DNA of 5,264 nt, from assembly GCA_025937615.1 (NCBI GenBank), contig JAICRA010000127.1, positions 1-5,264 on the forward strand. The letters run 5' to 3'. This stretch comes from Thermomicrobiales bacterium (GTDB lineage Bacteria > Chloroflexota > Chloroflexia > Thermomicrobiales > UBA6265). Position 1 is the stretch's first letter. Each line of letters opens with the position of its first letter. The translations under genes were made by a program, and so were the position numbers. Below the pieces are notes generated by a model. It worked only from the letters and a program-made list of their open reading frames with translations, did not search any database and had not been told where the DNA came from. Shown here one piece after another: positions 1 through 4,475 of the stretch.

Positions 1-474
1 GAAGCGCAGGAAGGCATAGGTCAGCCCTGTCACCGCAAACGCGATGGCGAAGGCCACGAGCCGCGTTTGGGAGAGGTTGAGACCGAGCACATTGACCGAC
101 CCGGTCAGATAGGGTACCGAGCGGAAGTTCGCCGTCCACAACGAAAGCGCGGTCCCCATGAATAACGTTGAGAGCCCGAACGTCAGCAGCAGCGACGAGA
201 GCAGCGGCTGACCGACGACCCTCTCGATCAGCCCGCGCTCGATCACCGCACCAATCGTGAACATCAACAGGGCAGAGATCGGGAGCGAGAGGAGCGGGTT
301 GACGCCGGCCAGGGCATACAGCCAGAAGGTTGTGTAGGCGCCGATCATCATCAGCTCCCCGTGGGCGAGGTTGATGACGCGAAGTACGCCGAAGATCATG
401 TTCATCCCGGCGGCAAAGAGCGCGTAGACGCCGCCGAGCAAGAGACCGCTGATGACGACCTGGAGCAGGTCCAT
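1..474 (-). CDS. livH: Branched-chain amino acid ABC transporter permease, LivH type (partial, 5' part of gene)
   Basis: This inner-membrane permease forms half of the translocation channel of an importer for branched-chain amino acids or related solutes. I translated the open frame from the ATG at 474-472 to the window edge: 158 residues with no stop. The N-terminus matches the LivH pattern: residues 8-20 (ISGLLLGGVYALF) form the first hydrophobic segment, and residues 35-47 (NLAHGELMMIGAY) are the family signature. Further hydrophobic segments lie near 60-78, 92-112 and 137-155. LivH proteins are usually about 290-300 residues, so roughly half is missing beyond base 1. The ATG gives the typical family start; an AGAGG sits 13 bases upstream, a poorly spaced ribosome site. 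The gene lies 121 bases downstream of a matching binding-protein gene on the same strand, so cotranscription is likely. The substrate cannot be read from the sequence. Confidence 0.93.
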   Translation of the reverse strand, partial: MDLLQVVISGLLLGGVYALFAAGMNMIFGVLRVINLAHGELMMIGAYTTFWLYALAGVNPLLSLPISALLMFTIGAVIERGLIERVVGQPLLSSLLLTFGLSTLFMGTALSLWTANFRSVPYLTGSVNVLGLNLSQTRLVAFAIAFAVTGLTYAFLRF

Positions 475-493
475 CGCAGCGGTCAGACCTCTG

Positions 494-512
494 GTGACAA
501 GTGACAAGTCAC
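494..512. repeat. GTGACAA direct repeat with inverted GTCAC arm, in the binding-protein/permease gap
   Basis: GTGACAA occurs twice in tandem (494-500, 501-507) and is followed by GTCAC (508-512), the reverse complement of GTGAC. The last 12 bases are therefore a near-perfect palindrome. A further GTCAC is at 550-554. The cluster lies 20 bases upstream of the permease start, where it could be an operator or an mRNA hairpin that tunes permease expression. The rest of the 475-595 gap holds only small palindromes (CTCCGGAG at 530-537, CCTCGCGAGG at 571-580), neither with a T-tract, so no clear terminator. The repeat is seen directly; a function is inferred. Confidence 0.5.
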
Positions 513-595
513 GGCGGGCGTCTGCGTTCTCCGGAGCTCAGGCGACCCTGTCACGCACACGCCGCCATGTCCTCGCGAGGCCTGGCACCTCCACC

Positions 596-1900
596 CTAGC
601 CGCGCTCATTCCATGGCGGAGTGGGCAGCCGGAGCTCGCCTTCGGCGAAGTCCTCGGGGGTGACGATCAGCTTTTCCCCGTCCTGCCACTGTACGGTGAG
701 CGCGATGTGCCCGATCTGCTTGCCGGCCTCGTCGACCTGATACTGACCGGGGAGCACGGTCTGCATTTGGAGCGCTCGTAACGCGTCACGGATGGCATCG
801 AGTTCGAGTCCGCCGACCTGGGTGACGGCGGCTTCGAGCACCTGGCAGGCGGAGTAGCCGGCGGCCGAGTGGTAATCGGGCTCACGGTTGAACTTCGCCT
901 GGTAGGCGGCGACGAACTCGGCGTTGCCGGGCGTTTCGATCTGGGGCTCCCACATCGACGGCCCGAGGACGTAGTCCGCATCGGCGCCGAGGCTCTCCAC
1001 GAAATCGGGTTGGGCGGCGCCGACGGAGAAGGCGAAGAGCTTCGGGTTGACGCCGAGCTCCTTCGACTGGCGGGTGATGAGGACTGAGTCTGGAAGGTAA
1101 GACCCGCCGATCAGCATGTCGGGGGTGGCGTCCCGCACCCTGGTCAGCACCGAGGAGACGTCGGTCGCCTCGGCCGGGTAGACCTCGTTGACCACGACCT
1201 CGATGCCGGCGGTTTCACAATGCGCGGCCGCGCCGTTTGCCGTCGAGGTTGGGAAAAGGGTGTCTTCATAGATGATGGCGGCGGTCGTGTACCCCTGGGC
1301 CGGAGCGATGTCGAGGATCACGCTCTTGAAGTAATCCTCGGCGACCGAGTAGACGCCGAAAACGTACTGGTAACCGCGTGCCCAGATGTCGGAAGCAGAG
1401 GCACCGGCGGCAAGCATCGGTTGGCCGGCGCGCTCAGTGACTTGGGCGACCGCCTGTGTCACCGACGAGGAGTAGGGGCCGAGGATCAGGTTGACCTGAT
1501 CCTCGGTCAGCAGGCGCTCGTACAGGCGGGCGCCGGTCGCCGGATCAGACTGATCGTCGTAGAGCACCATCCGCACCGGACGACCGAGGAGACCGCCGGA
1601 CGCGTTCTTCTGCTCCTCCCAGAGGAGGTACGCCTCCTGCTGGTAGAGACCAGTACGCCCATTCGAACCAGTCGTCGAGACTGCGGCGCCGATCGTGATC
1701 GGCTCCCCGGACGGCGGGGCCGCGGGCGTCGCGTTCTGTGCCGCCGTTGCCGTGCCCTGACGTTGCTGCGTCAGCGTGGCTGCAACCAGCGGGGCGGCCA
1801 AACCAAGTGCGGCTGCCCGCTGGACGACCTCGCGGCGCGATCGATGCCGGGTCAAAGTTTCATTGACGAGCTGGGGCAGACCATCATTCTGGTTCCGCAT
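596..1900 (-). CDS. Tat-exported ABC transporter substrate-binding protein (leucine/amide-type periplasmic binding protein)
   Basis: This extracytoplasmic receptor captures a solute and delivers it to a LivHM-type permease. The 434-residue product begins with a twin-arginine signal: SRREVVQ at residues 21-27, then a hydrophobic stretch (about 29-43) and a low-complexity Ala/Thr/Pro/Gln linker to about 65. No lipobox cysteine is visible, so it is probably not a lipoprotein. The mature part starts with PITIGAAVSTTG (67-78), typical of type I periplasmic binding proteins of the Peripla_BP_6 group. YDDQSDP (114-120) and LILGPYSSS (138-146) are further landmarks of this fold, and the length is normal. 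The ATG has a perfect AGGAGG nine bases upstream. The permease gene next to it fixes the role as transport. The ligand could be a branched-chain amino acid, an amide, urea or an aromatic compound; the sequence does not decide. Confidence 0.92.
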   Translation of the reverse strand: MRNQNDGLPQLVNETLTRHRSRREVVQRAAALGLAAPLVAATLTQQRQGTATAAQNATPAAPPSGEPITIGAAVSTTGSNGRTGLYQQEAYLLWEEQKNASGGLLGRPVRMVLYDDQSDPATGARLYERLLTEDQVNLILGPYSSSVTQAVAQVTERAGQPMLAAGASASDIWARGYQYVFGVYSVAEDYFKSVILDIAPAQGYTTAAIIYEDTLFPTSTANGAAAHCETAGIEVVVNEVYPAEATDVSSVLTRVRDATPDMLIGGSYLPDSVLITRQSKELGVNPKLFAFSVGAAQPDFVESLGADADYVLGPSMWEPQIETPGNAEFVAAYQAKFNREPDYHSAAGYSACQVLEAAVTQVGGLELDAIRDALRALQMQTVLPGQYQVDEAGKQIGHIALTVQWQDGEKLIVTPEDFAEGELRLPTPPWNERG

Positions 1901-1909
1901 GGTGCAACT

Positions 1910-1915
1910 CCTCCT
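1910..1915 (-). promoter_or_regulatory. Ribosome binding site of the substrate-binding protein gene
   Basis: CCTCCT on the plus strand reads AGGAGG on the minus strand, nine bases before the ATG at 1900. It is a perfect anti-Shine-Dalgarno match and fixes the start that carries the intact twin-arginine signal. The permease downstream has a much weaker site, which fits the usual excess of binding protein over permease. Confidence 0.75.
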
Positions 1916-1963
1916 GCGTCACTCCGTTGTCCGCCGGACCTGCTGCGATGGCATGGGGAAAGT

Positions 1964-1993
1964 ATTGTAATTAGCGATCATACCATCCCCGAA
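1964..1993 (-). promoter_or_regulatory. Candidate promoter for the binding-protein/permease operon
   Basis: An AT-rich island interrupts the GC-rich sequence between the 179-aa gene and the binding-protein gene. On the minus strand, TACAAT (1969-1964) is a 5/6 match to a sigma-70 -10 box. TTCGGG (1993-1988), 18 bases further upstream, is a weak -35. A second -10-like hexamer, TATGAT, lies at 1982-1977 without a -35. Transcription from TACAAT would begin near 1957 and give a leader of roughly 57 bases. The 116-base gap (1901-2016) contains no convincing terminator, so read-through from the upstream pair is also possible. Confidence 0.35.
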
Positions 1994-2016
1994 TACGGGC
2001 CCGGCATCGACGGCAC

Positions 2017-2556
2017 TCAGAAAGTGCGGCCGAGCGGCTGGTCCCAGGGTTGCGGCGCCGCCACCCGGATCAGCTCGTCTTCGTTGTCGCGGGCGTAGAG
2101 GTAGAGGTGAGCAAAGAACTCGGCCTCGGGGAGGGGGTAGGTCGGGTTGATGCAGAGAAACGGCTGCCGCCAGGGCGGGAGTACTCCGGGCTCGCAGCGG
2201 ACCTCGATGCGGCGTCCGACGCGGAGGCGGTAGGTGACGCCCGGGAAGCGACGAGAGGGCAGATCGACGTAACCAACACGGCGCACCCGCGTCCAGAGCT
2301 CGTCGCCGAGGGTGAGTCGCGCGATCTCCTCGGCTCGCTCGCGTGCCGCATCGTAGTCACGACCTGAGAAGCCGAAGCCCGCGCTCCGCTTCGGGAGGTG
2401 GTCCCAGCGGTAGCGCCAGGGCCATTCGACGGCGTCGTTCCGGGCATCCGGTAGATCGGGGCCACTGAAGAGGCCGATCTCGTCGTCCGGTTCGTCCAAC
2501 CCCTGGCGCAACCAGTCGAGCAGCCGCCGGGCTGCCTCGGCGATCCCCATCGTCAT
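2017..2556 (-). CDS. Uncharacterised protein with a conserved-looking LCINP cysteine segment
   Basis: I do not recognise a named function. The 179-residue product is soluble, with no signal peptide or membrane segment. Residues 5-20 form an amphipathic helix, followed by a Trp-rich stretch (WPWRYRWD, 45-52) and a helix 68-82 (ARERAEEIAR). A probable beta-rich core has YRLRVGRR at 109-116, a cysteine segment FLCINPTYPLP at 133-143, and a last helix ending in ELIRVA (161-166). From memory, the order 'RAE helix, GY/F, YRI-GR, LC-x-P, LP, acidic helix, RVA' resembles a widespread family of uncharacterised bacterial and environmental proteins; this needs a profile search. I chose the ATG at 2556 because GAGAGG lies five bases upstream; a GTG at 2562 overlaps that site, and an ATG at 2550 is also possible. 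The gene follows the 77-aa diglycine protein on the same strand with a 145-base gap, so they may share a transcript. Confidence 0.75.
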   Translation of the reverse strand: MTMGIAEAARRLLDWLRQGLDEPDDEIGLFSGPDLPDARNDAVEWPWRYRWDHLPKRSAGFGFSGRDYDAARERAEEIARLTLGDELWTRVRRVGYVDLPSRRFPGVTYRLRVGRRIEVRCEPGVLPPWRQPFLCINPTYPLPEAEFFAHLYLYARDNEDELIRVAAPQPWDQPLGRTF

Positions 2557-2658
2557 TCGCACCTCTCACCGGAGGCGTCGCTACCGGGTGCCGCAGTGGT
2601 TAAGCGCAGGCCGCGGCAGGACCGACCCCAGGCGCCGGCCGTCCTGGTGACAGGGCTG

Positions 2659-2670
2659 CGCGGCGCCGCG
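2659..2670. repeat. Perfect 12-bp palindrome between the two small genes
   Basis: CGCGGCGCCGCG is its own reverse complement and lies in the 2557-2701 gap, 32 bases past the stop of the 77-aa gene. With no loop it is a poor RNA hairpin, and in the direction of transcription it is not followed by a T-tract, so it is not a standard terminator. A second small inverted repeat (CCAGG/CCTGG around CGGCCG) is close by, around 2628-2647. In DNA of this GC content such palindromes can arise by chance; a protein-binding or attenuating role is only possible. Confidence 0.3.
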
Positions 2671-2701
2671 AGGTGTTTTCGATCAAGTAACCGGTTCTGG
2701 A

Positions 2702-2935
2702 TCAGCCGCCGGCGATGGGGGCGACGATTTGATACTCCTCGGCCTCCGGATCGAAGGCGCCGCGGTCGAGGACGTGCACGCCGTCGACTTTCTTTGAGAT
2801 CGCGCAGCCGGCGGCGCGGGCCTCGCGCAGGATCCGCTCGGCCTCCTCGACCGTGGCGCGGGCCTCTTCGGTGTCGGTGGTGTCCCACTCGACGACCTGA
2901 TGGCCGCGGCGATTGGCGACGATGATGCGTCCCAT
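2702..2935 (-). CDS. Small protein with C-terminal diglycine, possible ubiquitin-like/sulfur-carrier (beta-grasp) protein
   Basis: The 77-residue product starts with a hydrophobic strand (MGRIIVAN, 1-8), a second strand (HQVVEWD, 12-18), one long acidic helix (about 22-42), strands CAISKKV (44-50) and VHVL (53-56), and the tail FDPEAEEYQIVAPIAGG (61-77). The predicted beta-beta-alpha-beta-beta order and the APIAGG end resemble MoaD, ThiS, TtuB and archaeal SAMP proteins. In those families the terminal Gly-Gly is adenylated by an E1-like enzyme and then carries sulfur or is joined to lysines. From memory, small environmental proteins with an FDPxAEE segment and a terminal GG recur, but I cannot confirm the family here. 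I chose this ATG because AAGGAG lies six bases upstream; a longer 98-residue version adds an unstructured Pro/Ser-rich N-terminus. No E1-like, E2 or JAB gene is in the window. The gene itself is likely real; the modifier role is inference. Confidence 0.78.
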   Translation of the reverse strand: MGRIIVANRRGHQVVEWDTTDTEEARATVEEAERILREARAAGCAISKKVDGVHVLDRGAFDPEAEEYQIVAPIAGG

Positions 2936-2941
2936 GGTGGT

Positions 2942-2947
2942 CTCCTT
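2942..2947 (-). promoter_or_regulatory. Ribosome binding site of the diglycine small protein
   Basis: CTCCTT on the plus strand reads AAGGAG on the minus strand, six bases before the ATG at 2935. It decides the start in favour of the 77-residue form over a 21-residue upstream extension, which lacks a comparable site and would be translated through the site itself. Confidence 0.7.
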
Positions 2948-2978
2948 TCCTTGCCCGAGGGACCCGGGAGGAGGGGAA

Positions 2979-3017
2979 GTCCGGCAGGCGGCCGCCACGG
3001 CGGCGGGTCGGCCGGAC
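2979..3017 (-). repeat. Inverted repeat able to fold in the leader of the diglycine gene
   Basis: GTCCGGC (2979-2985) and GCCGGAC (3011-3017) are perfect 7-bp inverted arms enclosing 25 bases. Inside lies a 10-bp palindrome (GGCGGCCGCC, 2987-2996), then GGCGGC (2999-3004), which can pair with GCCGCC (2991-2996). The structure sits 44-82 bases before the ATG at 2935, in the expected untranslated leader. It has no T-tract, so it is not a normal terminator. It may affect transcript stability or translation, or may be a by-product of very GC-rich DNA. Confidence 0.4.
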
Positions 3018-3067
3018 GACGGAAGGGGAGGGCCGGGGTCTTCTCATGATCTACCCGGCTCGCTCCC

Positions 3068-3096
3068 ACTCTACTCCTGTCGTTCCCTGCGAGCAA
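3068..3096 (-). promoter_or_regulatory. Candidate promoter for the small-gene pair
   Basis: On the minus strand TTGCTC (3096-3091) and TAGAGT (3073-3068) are separated by exactly 17 bases. The matches to sigma-70 consensus are partial (3/6 and 4/6). Transcription would start near 3061 and leave a leader of about 125 bases containing the inverted repeat at 2979-3017. The -35-like hexamer lies inside one copy of the 14-bp tandem repeat, so the same hexamer recurs 14 bases upstream. Confidence 0.3.
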
Positions 3097-3115
3097 GAGG
3101 TTGCGAGCAAGAGGT
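3088..3115. repeat. Perfect 14-bp tandem direct repeat (two copies)
   Basis: TGCGAGCAAGAGGT occurs at 3088-3101 and again, directly abutting, at 3102-3115, with no mismatch. It lies in the divergent intergenic region, about 150 bases upstream of the diglycine gene and about 95 bases upstream of the glycosidase gene. It could be a double operator for either gene or a recent slippage duplication. The repeat is certain; a function is inferred. Confidence 0.7.
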
Positions 3116-3157
3116 GTGGTGGGGCAATCGGCGACGACCGGTCTGGCCACGCCCGAA

Positions 3158-3181
3158 TTAACAAGACCTCTCGACTATAGT
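3158..3181 (+). promoter_or_regulatory. Candidate promoter region of the GH1-like gene
   Basis: This is the most AT-rich stretch ahead of the glycosidase gene. TATAGT (3176-3181) is a 5/6 match to a -10 box and would start transcription near 3188, leaving a short leader that still contains the ribosome site. TTAACA (3158-3163) resembles a -35, but the 12-base spacing is too short for a standard sigma-70 promoter, and no good hexamer lies at 17 bases. The call is therefore weak. Confidence 0.25.
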
Positions 3182-3195
3182 CCCGACCGCGTCGC

Positions 3196-3201
3196 AGGAG
3201 G
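3196..3201 (+). promoter_or_regulatory. Ribosome binding site of the GH1-like gene
   Basis: AGGAGG lies seven bases before the ATG at 3209. It is a perfect match and decides the start: a longer frame open from 3101 would begin at a TTG inside the tandem repeat and add 36 residues unlike the family N-terminus. Confidence 0.75.
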
Positions 3202-3208
3202 GCGGATC

Positions 3209-4453
3209 ATGGCTACGCATGACGGCATCTTCCCCACATTCTTTCTGTCGGGCTTCGAATGCTCCACGTTTGACTGGCGAGACCGGGGGCGCCGCAATCT
3301 GGTCGAGGAGACTCGCCACGCGGACCACGCGGACGAGGACTACGCGTTGTTCCGAGGCCTCGGCATCGCCGTCGCGCGCGAGGGGATTCCGTGGCCGCTC
3401 GTCGAGCGCGACGGAGCGTACGACTTCTCATCGCTGGAGCCGTTCATCGCCGCCATGAACCGCTATCAGATCCTCCCGATCTGGGATCTCTGTCATTACG
3501 GCTACCCCGACGATGCCGACCCATTTGCACCTGAATTCGTCGAGCGCTTTGCCGACTATGCGCGGGCCGCGGCGGAATACGTCGTACCCCGGATGCGGGG
3601 ACCACACTTCTTCACCCCGATCAACGAGATCACCTTCTTCGGGTTCATGGGTGGGGAGTGGGGCTGGGCGGCTCCGTTCCGGAAGACGAAAGAGGAGCGG
3701 TACGCGCTGCGCCTCGCTCTTTGCGCGGCTGACATCGCGGCGGTGAAGGCCATTCGCGAGGTCGATCCCGAGGTCCGCATGGTCCACATCGATCCGCTCG
3801 TCCTCGTCGTTCCACCGCGGGACCGACCGGACCTCGCCGACGAAGCCGCGCATGAGACGCTCGACGACACCTTCTATGCCTGGGACGTTATAGCGGGGAT
3901 GCGCCACCCGGAACTCGGCGGCACGCCGGAGATCCTCGACATCGTCGGCGTCAATTGCTACTCGTTCGGTGAGATGGAGTTCCGCGAGCACGGTCCACAC
4001 GCGGCCCTCCCGCCAGACGACCCGCGCATCAAACCGCTGGGCGAGCTCCTCACCCGGGTCTGGGAGCGGTACCGGCGACCGATGATCGTCGGGGAGACCA
4101 GCGGTTTGGGCGAAGGCCGTGCTGAATGGCTCAGAGACATCATCCAGGAGTCGCTGGCCTCCGTGCGTCAGGGGATCGACCTGCACGGCGTCTGTCTTTT
4201 CCCGGCCGTCGACATGCCCAACTGGCATTCCGGAGAGTGGCTCCACAACGGGATCTGTGATCTGGTCGAGGAGGGCGGTGACCTGCGCCGAGTCCCGTTC
4301 GAACCCTACGTCGCCGAGCTGCGCCACTGGCAGCGTGAGCTGAACCGCGTCACCGAGCTCGATGAGGACCCGTTCAGCGACCCGGTGGATCTGGGCGACA
4401 TCGTCGCGGCCGCGGAGCGATTGCAGATGCAGTCGGACAAGAACTGGTCGTAG
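3209..4453 (+). CDS. GH1-like beta-glycosidase-family protein (TIM barrel)
   Basis: This is a 414-residue cytoplasmic protein without a signal peptide; the usual GH1 length is about 440-480. GH1 enzymes hydrolyse beta-linked glucosides or galactosides with two glutamates. Landmarks appear in GH1 order: SGFECSTFD (14-22) at the barrel entry, LGIAVAREGIPWPLV (51-65), where GH1 has the 'YRFSISW' segment, and ILPIWDLCHYGYP (88-100), where GH1 has 'vTLyHfdlP'. TPINE (136-140) gives the likely acid/base Glu140. DIVGVNCY (244-251) matches 'DFxGxNYY', and IVGETSG (293-299) gives the likely nucleophile Glu296. DMPNWHSGEW (335-344) replaces the C-terminal 'DNFEW' loop. The acid/base motif reads NEI instead of the canonical NEP, and the sugar-binding segments differ, so it may be a divergent subfamily with an unusual substrate. 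It is a lone plus-strand gene, divergent from the small pair and convergent with the flavoprotein 22 bases away. Confidence 0.85.
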   Translation: MATHDGIFPTFFLSGFECSTFDWRDRGRRNLVEETRHADHADEDYALFRGLGIAVAREGIPWPLVERDGAYDFSSLEPFIAAMNRYQILPIWDLCHYGYPDDADPFAPEFVERFADYARAAAEYVVPRMRGPHFFTPINEITFFGFMGGEWGWAAPFRKTKEERYALRLALCAADIAAVKAIREVDPEVRMVHIDPLVLVVPPRDRPDLADEAAHETLDDTFYAWDVIAGMRHPELGGTPEILDIVGVNCYSFGEMEFREHGPHAALPPDDPRIKPLGELLTRVWERYRRPMIVGETSGLGEGRAEWLRDIIQESLASVRQGIDLHGVCLFPAVDMPNWHSGEWLHNGICDLVEEGGDLRRVPFEPYVAELRHWQRELNRVTELDEDPFSDPVDLGDIVAAAERLQMQSDKNWS

Positions 4454-4475
4454 CGTAAGCGACTATGCGGGCCGG

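Noticed and set aside
1220..2098. A plus-strand open frame of 292 codons opposite the binding-protein gene
   Set aside because: It is antisense to a clearly recognised gene with signal peptide and ribosome site, its product is Arg/Gly-rich without a recognisable domain, and long antisense frames are expected in DNA this GC-rich.
2557..2562. A GTG start two codons upstream for the 179-residue protein
   Set aside because: The GTG overlaps the GAGAGG ribosome site; the ATG at 2556 is correctly spaced from it. The difference is only two residues and remains uncertain.
2659..2670. A rho-independent terminator at the 12-bp palindrome after the diglycine gene
   Set aside because: The palindrome has no loop and no T-tract follows it on the transcribed strand; the nearby T-run (2674-2677) is on the plus strand, where no gene ends.
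2553..3047. A minus-strand frame giving a 164-residue Arg/Pro-rich product across the diglycine gene
   Set aside because: The composition is typical of an out-of-frame reading of GC-rich DNA. The 77-residue frame has a good ribosome site and a protein-like strand/helix pattern instead.
3101..3208. A 36-residue N-terminal extension of the GH1-like protein
   Set aside because: It would start at a TTG inside the 14-bp tandem repeat, has no ribosome site, and is unlike GH1 N-termini; the ATG at 3209 has a perfect AGGAGG.
3428..4327. A minus-strand open frame of 299 codons opposite the GH1-like gene
   Set aside because: It lies wholly inside a gene with GH1 motifs in the right order on the other strand; its product matches nothing I recognise and it has no better start signals.
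4454..4475. A bidirectional terminator between the convergent GH1-like and flavoprotein genes
   Set aside because: The 22-base gap contains no convincing stem and no T-tract in either direction.
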